Shown: positions 13,690-26,768, counted from the stretch's first letter. The stretch is 64,000 nt of DNA from Epiperipatus broadwayi (GCA_028023455.1 JAQFVV010006238.1:8042349-8106348), one strand, 5' to 3'. Notes: generated from the sequence alone by a model not told the origin. Numbers and translations: made by a program.

Positions 13690-16649
13690 ATATATATATA
13701 TAGTAACACTTCTGTTACATGACACACAATAACATAGTGGACATGCACGAATATATATAAAGTTGAAAGGTAACGTAGAAATAAATACACAAAAAAAATT
13801 TTCTACATTTCTTGGAATAAAATAATCATAGTAAAAGATTAAATAATTTTGTATTTACAATAAAATTTTATTATAAATTAAACATTTAAAAAGGACTAAA
13901 TAAATATTAATATTGTATTCTCATTTTGAAATTAAAAACAAGCATGTTAAACTGATAATTGTAAAATTTCTAATTTTTAAAATATTTTAATTAATGTGTG
14001 TATACATTCTATTATATATTTTTTAAAATCTTTGTAGATTATACTTTGATAAAACTTTGAACTTGCTTTCAAAAGTAACTTTTAATTAAAAGTGATTTGA
14101 AAAGATCAAGACCGGAAAAAGTTTTTAATTGATGTGTTTTTGTCATCTCAATTGACTATATAAAAAGTTGATAAAAAGATTAGTTTTTAGTTTCAATAAT
14201 AATTTTTCTGGGAAGTGGTTAGCTGTAATTAGCTGACCAGAATAGTTGGCTACAGAGTTGGTGTTTGGGGAGTTTATACAGAGTTCCCATGAAAATATAA
14301 AAAAAGTCAAAAATGCCAAGTCAAAGAGCTGATCTATAGTTCACAATGATGGAGTTTGAATTCATATGGAGAAAAGGGTCAACTTTATGTGTTTCATAGC
14401 TATAAATGTGTTTTAAAAAACAACTTGTTGGCCTGAAATCTATCAAATCCTGGACAGAAAGGAAATCTCCAACTGTTACCTGATTATACCTTCCTTTATG
14501 ATTACCCTTACTCAGAGAGAACCACATATTGCTGAAGAATTCTTTATACATATGCTGTATCAGCTATATGGAGAGAAGCACAGATAAACAAATATACAAC
14601 TGATGGTGAGTAACATTATATATAATGATAAAGAAATTTTAAATATTTTTTTTGTAAAAATTACATTTTTTAAACCTTTATTTTAAATTTAAAATATTAT
14701 AATTGAGAGTGACCTGTGATGGTGATATATATCAAGACTGATATTTTAAATAATTTTGTTAGTAAAATGATATTATAAAACCTATATATTTAAATTTTAA
14801 GATGTCATAATTAATTAATTAACATATGAAACTGATAGATATGTATAGAACAATATTATTTTTGAATAATCATTTACAGAAGAAGCAAAAAGAAATATTT
14901 AAAATACGTGTTTTAAATTTAAAGACATTATCATTAATCAATCAGCATCCTGTCAAGATTGACTTTATTATTTTTTAAAAAAGAAAAAAGAAAGAGCAAG
15001 AAGCAGACTTATATTTAATAACTGACTCAAATTATTTTTTAAAAATATACACACATATATGTTTATGCCATATACTTTCAACAAAGAATTTAATTGTGAA
15101 AATGTACATTTTAATAACTTTATTATTTTGATAAGTTAAAATATATGATAAAAATGCCAGTGGTGCACATACATTTCTATGTGCACAAATATATATGTTA
15201 ATTATATGTTATAAAAATTAATGTCATTTATTATTTTGATAAATTCAAATATGTTAAATGAATTTCATTTATACGTTAAATCAGTTATTGTACCACATAT
15301 ATGTGCATAGATTATATATGTGTGTTTTAATTAAATCTAATATAAGTTATTCATATTATTAAAATGTGATAACTGAAAAATTTAATTATTTATTGTATTA
15401 TATATATGATTAAAATATATCCATCAATTTTCATTGCACATCTGTATGCAAATACTGATGTGTGTTAGGTAGACACATATGTAATTTTTAATCATTTTTT
15501 AATTAGTGTTATTTTATAACTATTTAAATATGTTCAGAAATTATTAGCCACATGTCTGTGTGCTGAATGTTTTAAGTAACCCTAGAACATATATGTAGAT
15601 CGCAATATAATAACTTTAATTTTATATATTAATCATGTAAATCATAATGTGATCATTTTTAATATTTTAATCAAAAGCAGAAAGATCCATTTAATTTTTT
15701 ATTGTTATTAATAAACTTCTATTTAAGTGTTAAAATTATTCCAGTAAACATAATTCTAAATGATTTTTAGAATAATATATTTGCATCACCTCTTGATCAT
15801 AATAAAAGTAATAGAGTTTATGTTCTATGACCTAAATTCAAGCATAATGGTCTGAAATATAAATAGGGATATATATTTTAGTGCAGGGGCATTCCAGTAT
15901 GACATTGTCCTGGTCTGGTATGAGAATTATATTTTTCAAAGCCCATGCACTATATTTTATTTAGTTTAGTCTATTAGAATTTAAGTTTATAGTTGGCCAG
16001 TACATTAAGATATTAAGTATCCAAAGGATTGATGATAATCAGTATGTTTTAATATCCCAGCATTATTGATTTTATTATTATATATCCAGATGGTTGGGCA
16101 CTTGGGTTTGTGCATACAAATTAATGGTTAAATAATTGTTCCAAGGTGGTAAAGGCTAAATAGTTGACCTGGTCTACAGTAGACCCATTTCAAATCCACT
16201 CACAAAATTGATTGTTGTTTTATTTTATCATTGATCATTCATAATGATGCATGAGCATTACTTATACTTAACTTTTACTTATTCATAATGTTGGTGAATT
16301 TATAGTTAATCATAGTTACTCTAGGGAGTTACCTGATTTCAGAATGATCTCACAAAGAGAGTTCATGATCTCATGCTCTATAATATATAATATTAATTAT
16401 ATTTTGTGATATTAAACATTACTTTAATATCTCTTATTAAATTAATTACACTTTAATATTATATCTTATGTTATATATATATATATATATATATATACAA
16501 CATAAGATATAATATTAATATATATATATATATATATATAATTTTATATTCAATCTTCTTTTGAAATATTTTCTTTAACTTGGTGATGATGATTTGCTAT
16601 CACCTCAGATACTGCCTCTTATCACCCCCATCCCATTATATATATATAT
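13690..16649 (+). mobile_element. Family D element, long copy 1
   Basis: It matches 21,985-24,740 along its whole length. The 5' end has GTTACATGACACACAATAA, against GTTACATAGCACACAATAA in the other copy. The middle has CAAATCCTGGACAGAA at about 14,446, the later part ATCCCAGCATTATTG at about 16,056, and the end CACCCCCATCCCATTATATA at about 16,622. It is about 3 kb long with no conserved frame. The 76-codon minus frame at 14,321-14,551 is broken in the other copy. Termini that resemble TATTGTAA at both ends of the other copy suggest a DNA-transposon-like or Helitron-like non-autonomous element. The class is not settled. Confidence 0.75.
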
Positions 16650-17050
16650 GACTATAGATGGTGTTATACCAAAAACACCTTCAAGCGTTTGTTTACATAA
16701 ACGTCAGAATGAGTATTTCACTATCTCTAACTTAATTTCCACCTTCATATCATGATTTCAAGCTATTTGCTATCGTCAGTAAAGGACAGGATTAAGAAAC
16801 TAGATCTAAAACACAAACTCTGAGCGTTTAAGAAACAATTTCTATTCAGCTTGCAAGCATGAATCTTTTAGACACGTAATGTCTACAAACTCAGCATAGC
16901 ATGCCAGATAGCTACATGGGTCTGATATCAGTTCAGCATCACCACATAGTAGAAGCCTCTGCAATATATATCATTGCAAGAAAGACCTCAAAGGTACATT
17001 TATGAAAAACAAAAAACACAAGTTAAAAACTTGCATACGCTTGTATTTAT
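16650..17050 (+). repeat. Family E unit 1 (401 bp)
   Basis: It starts GACTATAGATGGTGTTATAC and ends TTGCATACGCTTGTATTTAT, exactly where the next unit starts. It contains GCAAATAGC-like and CATAGCATGCCAGATAGC blocks. Base composition is less AT-rich than the surroundings. It begins at the very end of D copy 1, after the closing (TA)n of that element. Confidence 0.85.
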
Positions 17051-17290
17051 GACTATAGATGGCATTATACCAAAAACATCTTCAAGCGTTTGTTTACATA
17101 AACGTCAGAGTGAGTATTTCACTATCTCTAACTTAATTTCCACCTTCATATCATGATTTCAAGCTATTTGCTATCGTCAGTGAAGGACAGGATTAAGAAA
17201 CTAGATCTAAAACACAAACTCTGAGCGTTTAAGAAACAATTTCTATTCAGCTTGCAAGCGTGAATCTTTTAGACACGTAATGTCTTCAAA
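17051..17290 (+). repeat. Family E unit 2, truncated direct copy
   Basis: A direct repeat of 16,650-16,890 with few differences, for example GGCATTATAC for GGTGTTATAC. It stops at GTAATGTCTTCAAA, where the inverted copy begins. The short plus-strand frame across 16,974-17,156 is inside the repeat and not a gene. Confidence 0.85.
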
Positions 17291-17770
17291 GGTGTTTTTG
17301 GTATAACGCCATCTATAGTCATAAATACAAGCGTATGCAAGTTTTTAACTTGTGTTTTTTGTTTTTCATAAATGTACCTTTGAGGTCTTTCTTGCAATGA
17401 TATATATTGCAGAGGCTTCTACTATGTGGTGATTCTGAACTGATATCAGACCCATGTAGCTATCTGGCATGCTATGCTGAGTTTGAAGACATTATGTGTC
17501 TAAAAGATTCACGCTTGCAAGCTGAATAGAAATTATTTCTTAAACGCTCAGAGTTTGTGTTTTAGATCTAGTTTCTTAATCCTGTCCTTCACTGACGATA
17601 GCAAATAGCTTGAAATCATGATATGAAGGTGGAAATTAAGTTAGAGATAGTGAAATACTCGCTCTGACGTTTATATAAACAAACGCTTGAAGGTGTTTTT
17701 GGTATAACGCCATCTATAGTCATAAATACAAGCATATGCAAGTTTTTAACTTGTGTTTTTTGTTTTTCAT
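17291..17770 (-). repeat. Family E, inverted copy
   Basis: The reverse complement reads ATGAAAAACAAAAAACACAA, then a full 401 bp unit, then the first 30 bases of the next unit (GACTATAGATGGCGTTATAC). It is therefore a tandem-register copy of the same array in the opposite direction. With 16,650-17,290 it forms an inverted repeat able to pair over more than 400 bp. Confidence 0.9.
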
Positions 17771-18035
17771 ATATATATAGTTTACTTATACATCAGCTAT
17801 AAACATCTTGTATTTTTTGGCCAGCAAAGTTGATACCAACATCAGATAAATGTTTTATATGCGTATTTATATGCATACAGGCACAGTAACCTTTACTTTA
17901 CACTAAATCCATATACTGCAAGCTTAAGTAATCAATGGATACCTAGAAATGATACTATATCAGATGTGCATAACTATTCAAATAACTTGTCTTAAGTTCA
18001 AATCTTTAGATTTTTTTAATGTCAGTCCATTAGTT

Positions 18036-18770
18036 TGATATCATCATTGTCAACCATTATTAATCCACTGCAGCATGATCTTTCCTAATTCAGTCCATCT
18101 TCTCCAATATCTATCCTATATTCTCCATACTATCCCCATACCCTTTCATATTTTGTCCATTCATTTTACATGTGGTCTCTCTCTGGATGTTTTTCAATCT
18201 CTCAGAATCCACTTTAAGATTTCAACTGACCATCTATTATCACTTCTTCCAGCAAGACATATAGGGCAAATTCATTACCATCATTTAATTTTTTCAACAA
18301 TGTCAGTAACACCTGTTTGTTCTCTTACCCATATATTTTATTTTCATTCTCTTCTTGTTACTCCTAACATGCATCTTTTCATACTTCTTTGAGTCATCTG
18401 AAATCTCTGTATTGCACTTAATTCTATAATTAATTTTATCCATTATGTTTCAATCTACTAATAATCTGACTAAAGTTTTGTAGTTATTAACTTTTTCTAA
18501 CTCATTATTATCAATCTCTATTTTCATTTTTTTTAAAAATCCATTGAACATTACTTTAATATTTTTAACAATTACTTTTAGCCTATCTTCCTACTTTTAT
18601 CTGATAACTCTTGTAACATTTCCTAAAGCTCTGAAGCATTATTTGCAAAAACAACTACATCATTTGCAAAATCTAAATGACTCATATAATCTCCTTTTTT
18701 TTTTTGCTTTCTATTTTAATCTGCAAAGTACTTCTAGCAGCACTGTTATAAAAAGTTTTGAATAATATGA
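18036..18770 (-). pseudogene. RTE-type LINE, 5'-truncated, reversed
   Basis: The minus strand encodes the tail of an RTE reverse transcriptase with stops and shifts. HLDFANDVVVFANNA at about 18,625-18,675 is the catalytic FADD box with the first Asp changed to Asn. The later part contains SLRDFRxxxK-like and SSRQQ-like pieces where the other copies have FRPLKE. It ends in GTTGACAATGATGATATC, the ATGATG-type 3' end seen in RTE elements. A dead copy, homologous to 32,330-33,110 and 42,049-42,684. Confidence 0.85.
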
Positions 18771-19185
18771 AGGAATAAAAAGTTATTGTTAAATGAATAA
18801 TTGCATTAATTACAGTTTTAAATCCTAGTTCTTATTGAAAAATGCAAAAAAAAAAAAATACTAGAAAACCATCTGGAAATAAGACCACTGATTACACAAA
18901 TTCACAATTGACAGTTCTAGAGAAGAGTGAAGAGAACTGTTCTTGAATGCATGTGAGAAAGTCATATAATATTTTTGTTAGTATAAAAATTATTATTGTT
19001 TATCAATTATCTTTATGCAACCTGTCCAATTACTTTCAATATATGTATTGATTTATTTATCATCATGCAAAATAAATTTGTGCTCAGATATTTATATCAT
19101 TTTATACTTTTTCATATTTCTTTGTGGTTTGGGCTGTTTTATAATCTTGTATAAAATGATTAAAATTCATGAACTATATGTATAA

Positions 19186-19440
19186 TATATTTTAAACACC
19201 TCATAGTTATAATTCCTTCAACCACACTCCCTCTTTTAAAAAACGGCTTGAATAATACAGCCCATTTTTGTCTGCATTTGGCAGTGTGGCTGAAAAAATA
19301 AACCATCCCCTTTTTTTGACTGTAAAATGCAGGTAAATGGTTTGCCAAGTTCAAGCTTTTCATTATTTAAAGGGCTGTATGGTTGAAAGAATATAGCTAT
19401 TGTATGTTTAAATTATTTTATATGGATGTCATCTAGTGTT
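19186..19440. repeat. Degenerate MITE, same family as 55,626-55,775
   Basis: CCACACTCCCTCTTTTAAAA with a roughly inverted GCAGTGTGGCTGAA partner, followed by ATTTTATATGGATGTCATCT. This matches the 55.6 kb hairpin (CACACTCCCTCTTTAAATAA, ATTTTATATAGATTTCAGCT). The left and right parts are more diverged here and a few extra bases sit in the middle. Confidence 0.55.
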
Positions 19441-19461
19441 AGGGATTGTTTCTATTTACAT

Positions 19462-21965
19462 ATGATACCAGTCGGGGTGATCATAGAGTCTTATCGTATC
19501 TGCACTACAGGGCACCACCAGGCTATTTGAACCTGGAAAATTTATAGGGTAGGCAGATATTCACTGTTAAAATCTAACTTTTACATATGTATTTTATTCC
19601 GACTGTCAGCACATGCCACTAGCTCATGGAGATGCTTTGAAATAGATAAATATATAAATACAAATTTAAATGAATAAGAAGAATATTAAATCCCTAAAGC
19701 TATTTATAATGTTTCATAATAAATAAAAGTGGTCTGAGCTTTTTACCCTGTAGAAGTAAGTTATAGTCTGTGTGATTTGATGTATATATTTTTCAGATAA
19801 GAGATTTAATATAAAATTTGCTTAAAAGAAGTATATTAATATTATGTAATGGTATACAATATGCCATTACATTAATTTAAAATTAAAATAAAAACTTAAG
19901 TTTGTAAATAAAAACTAAAAGCTAAAAAATTAAAGAGTTGTTAAACGTATATATATTTGCACAGATGCAAATCTTTAAAAGTATTTTTTTTAAATAAAAA
20001 AAAGGATTTGAATGTACTTTTTTATAAAAAAAGGTAAAGATCTAAATATAAAATATTTTTAGTAAAAAATAACATAAATGAAAAAGATTCCTATGTAATC
20101 TCAGTAAATGGAAATGATTGTGTTATTAATTATCGGAAAGCAAACTAGCCCTTTGGGCTCATATAAAAAAGTCAGATGAGAGATATAGATAAGAGAACAA
20201 AAAAAATTAGATGTCCAATAGAAGCAGCAACCAACGCTCAGACCTTAACAAAATTTTGGAACAGGAAACATGTTCAGTGAATCCAGATGATTACTATATA
20301 AAGAAAACAATTCAAATTGAAAGAGAGTTCCAGCTTGATTTTTTGAGAAGGATGATAAGATGCACTTTTCACCCTCTCTCTTATTTCAAGTGAAGTGACT
20401 GTTAAATTATGAATGGTACTGTTGCAGACTCTGAATCATATGGGTATTGCAATAAAATAGTACCAGGATTGAACCAGCTAAGGCCATCTCTGGAAAAACA
20501 GATCAGTCTTCCATGAAAGTATGACCAATAAAGACTTCACAGGAATTGGCAGCAGGAACCAGGAGCTCTTCTACTGTAAGATATGAACTGTAAAATTTTA
20601 AAAAAGTGATTAAGAACTTTCGTCAAGATTTGGCAAGCTTTTAATAATCAACTAAACCTAATTTTTAAAATGAACTGTAAACTGACTTTTAAGATGTCAA
20701 AATCAATTATTAATGTTTAATTTTAAATATTTGAGTTTGCTGATTTAATCATTTTCTTTTTTTTTTATTAATATTTATTGACCAAATTATTTAAATGTAT
20801 TAAATTTAAGTTGGGTGTAGATGGCTGCATAGATTCGCTAATGTTTTATTCTTTTTTTTTTTTCATGTTGATTAAAGTATATAGATATCGGTAAATATGA
20901 CACCTTATGCTGAGTGTTCAAACATATTTATTTGTATATCTTTTAAGTTATTGGTGTCAATGTGGCATCTTATCATGTACACCATTGGGTTTATTGTAAA
21001 TTTCCCTCTGCAATTCCATCAATAACTTTATATTTTAGTCATTTATTTTAAAGGGCTTTTATTTCAGGTTATTTGTTTCATAGTTAGGTTGATGTTGATG
21101 GAGGTATATATGAGTGTTTGATCAATGTAATGTGAAGCATGTTTAGCATACAGGGCAATGTTCCCAACTGAATACATGACCAAAAGATGTAGTCATTGTG
21201 TTGCAATGGATGCAGATGTATTTCCTGGGCCACTGACTCTTTTTTAGCTCTATGGATAGGGTCTATAAGTCAGCAGATAGACTGCTTTCTCCCATATGTA
21301 GCATTTTTCTTTAATTATTTTATATACATGATTCCTTTGCCAGACAGCCGCACATTCCTGTACTGGACAAGGATCATGTCCTTCAAATAATATCATGCTG
21401 GCAGATGCACATTCCTGTCAGCATGGTTTTATGCTAGCATCTTCATATTGCATTGGTTGTTACTATATATCTGGAAGCAGGCATTGGTTTGGCTGTGAAC
21501 TTTTAGTCTAAGATTGAACGATTGTTTTGAAAAGTTTTTAACTGAGTAATCCATGTAGCCTATCTATACTCAACATTCTAAAGTAAAATTTATTAAAATG
21601 TCCATCTGTGCAGACTCTTTAAAAATAGTAATTTAAATTTAAAAATTAATATTAAAATCTAAAGATAAATTTTATTCCTCAATTTTAAAAATTTATATAT
21701 GTGCGTTAATAAATGTTTTTTTGTGTGTGTTATTACTGGCAGTGGCTTATTTTATTTTATTTTTAAATTTATTTATTTTTATAAATCTCTGCATCCCCCT
21801 GAGCTAGTGGCATGGGCTGATGGTCAGAAGAAAATACATATGTAAAAAAAATAGATCTTAACAGCATGCATCTGCCTACTATATAAATTTTCCAGGTTCA
21901 AATAGCCTGGTGGCGCCCTGTATGGCAGATACAGGAAGTCATACATTTCAAATTCTCCCCGACCA
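19462..21965 (-). mobile_element. Family A element, complete copy with long terminal inverted repeats
   Basis: The left end (CCAGTCGGGGTGATCATAGA) and the right end read in reverse (TGGTCGGGGAGAATTTGAAA) start a terminal inverted repeat of about 200 bp. Both arms contain CACCAGGCTATTTGAACCTG and GTAGGCAGAT, and the words CACTAGCTCA and GATGC. Inside lie the block shared with 1-760 (19,860-20,720, reversed) and an inner inverted pair at about 20,812 and 21,560. The total is about 2.5 kb with no transposase. It lies directly upstream of D copy 2. Confidence 0.8.
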
Positions 21966-21984
21966 TTATAATATATATATATAT

Positions 21985-24740
21985 ATATTGTAACCAGTTG
22001 GGTTACATAGCACACAATAATATAGTGTATGTGCATATATATATATATATACATGTGTGTGTGTGTAATAAAGGAAAAGTAGAAATAAATGCAGACAAAA
22101 ATTGTAATAGATATTTTCTACATTCACTGAAATAAAAATAATAAATAATGGGTTAAATAACTCTGTATTCAAAATAATATTTTATTATAAAATTAAATAT
22201 TTAAAAAAGGTTTGATAAATAAAAATTAATATTTTTATTTTGATTTTGAAAATTTAAAAATAAGCATGATTTTGATAATTGTAAAAATGTCTATTTTGAA
22301 ATCTTTTAATTAATTTTTAAATTTTTATTACCTGAGTAAAAACATGTATGTAGATTTCAAAGGATTAAAGTTAATTGAAATCAACTTTTTCCTGTCATAC
22401 TTTGATCAAAATTTCAAGTTTGTTTTCAAAAGGATTAGACAGATTGAAAACAGTTACTATGTTTTTATCACATGATCCAAACAGATTATAAGAAGACTCA
22501 TAAAAAAATATCAGTTAGTTTTTGTTGGTGGCTTTGTAAGAGTTAGCCAGAAGAGTCTGGTTTTAATATTTTAAGCAGTGGTCAACTAGGCCAACTGCAA
22601 AGTTTGGCTTTAATTTTTAGTGGAGTGGTTAGAAGAATAGCTAGCAGAATTATACAGAGCTCCTATGAAGATCTAAGGGAGTATCAGTCCAGTAGCTTCC
22701 CCATAGTTTACTGCAGAATTTTGATTCATGAGGCCAGGATCACTTCAAATCGATCCACTAGCTGCTTAAATATGTTCTAGAAGACAGCTTCCCAATCCTG
22801 GACAGAAGAAAGCTCATGACATGCTAACAAATTACTTGAATTGTACCTCTTTCTGATACTGACAATTGTTTGGATTACAGAAGGAAGTTCATGGTATGCC
22901 AACAAATTACTTCAATACTTTTTCCTGATGATGACAATAAACCTGGATTGTAATTTTCTTGATGGACCAAAACCAAGCTTACCAAGAGAAAGCTTGAAGA
23001 AATTAGCGTACTTATGCTGCTGTTTATCTATACACACAGGGAACCACAGATAAACATGTGGTGTATATATACAGTGAGTCCTTAAAATGACTTTTAAAAT
23101 TATAAATTAATAACTTAAAATTAAAACAAACAAGTAACTTTTGCTTGAGTTGAAATCTAATAGCATTATATATGATAATAAAATTTTAAATAATTTTCTT
23201 AGTAAAATGACATTTTTATAACTGATAGATATATATAAAACGATATTGGTTTAAAATCGTTTATTAAAGAAGAAAAATAAAGTTGATAGTATGTATTTCT
23301 TTTAAAAAACTAATCGATAAAGAGTATCAATTTATACATTTTCAACAAAAAATAATTGTGAAAATAACTTTTATTATTATAAAAAATATGTAAATTTTAT
23401 GTATATTCAAAATAAAATTTGTAATTATAAAAATTAAGGTTTTTTTATTATTTTGACAAAATTAGATTTGTTCTGTTAATAATCTGTGCAATTCTATATA
23501 TGTGTTTTAATAAACCTAGTATAGATATGATCTTATTAAAAATATGTTAAAAAGTTTAATCATTTATTATTTTATGTAACAAGTTAAATATGTTCAGAAA
23601 TATCACACACACACATGTGTGTGTGCATATATCTATCAATTGTATTGCAAATACCAATGCTTGTCAAGTATGACTTATCATTTTTTTTATATTAAATGTC
23701 AATTCAAACATATTCATTTTGTATCATATGCCTGTGTGCTGACTGGGTTTTAAGTAAACCTAATGTATTAATTACATAAATCAATGCAATAATTTGAATT
23801 TTGTATAGTGATCAAAATGTGTGTAATCTTTTTTTTTTATAGACCTTAATTTCAATTTTTTATTTTTATTATTAATAAACTTGTATTCAATTGTTAAAAA
23901 TTGTATTGCATCATCTCTTTGTCACATACAGTAATAGAGTTTATATTCTCTGAGCTATATTTGTGCACGAGATAAATATATAAATGGGGCTGTATATATT
24001 TAGTGCTTTTGGGCATTCAGATATGATCAATCATCAGCCTGGTTGGCACAAAAGAGAATACTCTTTAAAGCCCATGCACTACCTTTAATTTTAGTTTAGT
24101 CATTAAAAATTTAAGTTTATAGTTGGCCAGTACATTAATGGTGCTTAAGTGGCCAGAACATTGATGATGATCAGCATGCTTTAATATCCCAGCATTATTG
24201 TTTAAATTTTTCTGGTTATGTATTCTGATGGATTCACACTTAGTTTGTGTCTCCAATTTAATAGTTAAATAATTGCCCCAAGCTGGCAAAGGCTCAATAG
24301 TTAGCCTGGTCTATAGAAGATCCATTTCCAATGCAATTACAAGTTTGACTGTTGATTTATATTTTTTATTGCTCAAATACAGGAACAAGATGGACTGTTG
24401 ATTTATCATACTGCTTTATTTTAATTGTGGATCTTTTATGATGATGAATAGTTTATTTTGAGTATTACTGATACTTTTATAATTATAATGCTGTTTGATG
24501 GTTAATTATGCATTTAGTTGCTCTTCTGATCTCTCGATGATTTTTCAGAGATTCTCTAATCTCATGCTCTTATAAAATACTATATTACTTAAATATAATT
24601 TGGTAAATTATTGATATTACATTTTAAATTGACTGGGAGTGATGATAATATTCCATCACCCCAGTTTCATTTCCATCACTCCAGGTTCAGCCCTTCTTCT
24701 TTTTTCTCCTACCACCCCATCCCATTACAATATATATATC
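21985..24740 (+). mobile_element. Family D element, long copy 2
   Basis: It begins ATTGTAACCAGTTGGGTTAC after an (AT)n run and ends CCACCCCATCCCATTACAAT. The reverse complement of the end, ATTGTAATGGGATGGGGTGG, shares ATTGTAA and a GGG with the start, hinting at short terminal inverted repeats. Internal landmarks shared with copy 1 are TCCTGGACAGAA at 22,796, TCCCAGCATTATTG at 24,188 and TCTAATCTCATGCTCT at 24,555. No frame is conserved between the copies, so the element is non-coding. Confidence 0.75.
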
Positions 24741-24856
24741 TGAGCATAGAGTTATTCTGAAAAGCTTGTTAAGAGCTATTGGGAGGCTCATTATATAACA
24801 TTTGTAATACAAGCTTATTAAATTAAGTCACACGATATATAACTTTATTTCCTTGC

Positions 24857-24858
<2 letters not shown>

Positions 24859-24925
<67 letters not shown>
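24859..24925. repeat. (AT)n microsatellite
   Basis: About 67 bases of uninterrupted AT dinucleotide. Confidence 0.97.
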
Positions 24926-24927
<2 letters not shown>

Positions 24928-25019
24928 AACCATTATACTATTACAGATCTCCAGTTCTGCCCCTTCTTTTAATTAATATCTCTTCTTTATAAAACAAACC
25001 TTAAAATGACCCCTTTTAT

Positions 25020-26090
25020 GTGGGTTTCATAAAATATTTTAAATTTTAAAATAACACCCCCCCCCACCAAAACATAGAAATTTTTAAAAAAAAAAAAAAC
25101 ATAAATTTTTTTAAAAAACAACAAAACAATTTTAAAAATTTAAAAAAAACAAAAAACAAATTTTTTTATTTTATTTAACCCTCCCCCAAACTTAAAAAAA
25201 AAAAAAAAATTTACAAACACTAATAAAAAAATATATAAAAAATATAAACCAATCTATAAACACATATATCTCACCGAGACCTTCTTTTTTAAAAATACAA
25301 CTTAATAATATAAAACATTAAAAAAAAACCCCTTTTAAGGTGTGTGCTAAAAAAAAAATTAAAAATAAAAATACACACACCCCCAAACACAAAAAATAAA
25401 ATTTTAAAATAAAAAAAAAATATAATTTTTTTTAATAAAAAAAAAACAATATATATTTATTAAATAAAAAATACAAATTAAAATTTAATTTTTAACCTCC
25501 CCCCCAACTAAAAATAAAAAAAAAAAAATTTTTAACAATAAACAAAAAAATATATAAAAATAAAAAAAATAAAAAAACAATAAAAATATCCAAGACTCCC
25601 TTTTTATTTAACTATCTAAATCTTTATTATAAAAAAAATAAAAACAATACCATAATGACCTTTTTTAAAAAATATATTAAAATATATAAATAAACAAATA
25701 AAAAAAAACAAACACAAAAATATTAAAAAAAAAAAAAAATTTTAAAATTTAATTTAAAAATTAAAAAATTAAAAAAATAAAAAAAAAAAAATAAAAAAAA
25801 AAAAATAATTTACCCCCCCCCCAAAACAAAAAAAAAAAAAAAAAAAATCAATATTAAAATTAAAAATAATTAAAAAAAAATACAAAAAATACAAAAATCT
25901 CTAAAACCATATCCTTTTTTACTTTATTAATATAAAATATAAAAAAAATAAAAATTATAAAAATTAAACTTATAAGTTAAATAAAATAAAATATTAAAAA
26001 AACAACCCAAAATAAAAAAAAAAATTAAAATAAAAAAATTTAAAAATAAAAAAAAAAAAATAAAAAAAATAAAAAAAAAAAAAAAAACCC

Positions 26091-26165
<75 letters not shown>
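25020..26165. repeat. A-rich degenerate tandem repeat / low-quality tract
   Basis: About 1.1 kb consists largely of A runs with C runs of up to 10-11 (about 25,055, 25,500 and 25,812) and very little G. Landmarks recur at roughly 310 bp spacing: CCGAGACCTTC at 25,274, CCAAGACTCCC at 25,589 and TCTAAAACCATATCC at 25,897. Another set is AAAATGACCCC (25,004), ACATTAAAAAAAAACCCC (25,314) and CATAATGACC (25,650). The unit decays step by step into almost pure A by 26,165. This could be a tandem repeat or a sequencing-consensus artefact. The 82-codon Phe-rich minus frame here is not a gene. Confidence 0.8.
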
Positions 26166-26167
<2 letters not shown>

Positions 26168-26374
26168 TAATGCAATATATTGTTGCTTTTTTAATTATAA
26201 TCTAAAACCTATCCAGTATAGTTGAACTAATTTTAACTTTATTGCTTCAATCCTATTTGCTTTACTTTTATTTTAAAATACCTTTACTTATTATGGTTCA
26301 TTAATTTCAAATTTTCTATATTTTTAGGATTTTTTAAATACCCTGGGAGAGTTTTTTACATATAAACAAAAAAC

Positions 26375-26768
26375 TTTGGAATAAACTCTATGTCCTGTAT
26401 ATGTGGGGTTCAGATTTACCTTGGGTCAACATGGGTATGACAAGAATCTCGGCCTCAGGGTGGCCTTCGAGCATTACATCATCAGATTTTCAATTGGATG
26501 GATAGTTGAAGAGTTGGAGTGTGTAGTAGATTGGAGCCTGTCCATTAAAGTATGAAGTTTGGCTATCTTAATATATATCTGAGCACTTATAGTATATATG
26601 AGTGGGAGATGATGATCTAGACCAACTGATGATTGCTGGTTTAGCATGAAATACCTATATTGTTTATTGTTTATCTTTTCGGCATATATGTGCTTGAGTG
26701 TATCGGTATTATTGGATAGAGTGGTGGGTCGTGTGAAAGTCTGTGCTCATATACCCTATATATTAAAA
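26375..26768 (+). mobile_element. Family M element, single arm
   Basis: It matches 38,293-38,685 closely (ATCTCGGCCTCAGGGTGGCC, CAACTGATGATTGCTGGTTT, GAAAGTCTGTGCTCATATAC) and ends at CCCTATATA. The inverted partner arm found at 37,957-38,290 is absent, so this is half of the palindromic element. Confidence 0.8.

Noticed and set aside
25927-26175. 82-codon Phe-rich minus frame
   Set aside because: It translates the A-rich low-complexity tract and has no coding character.
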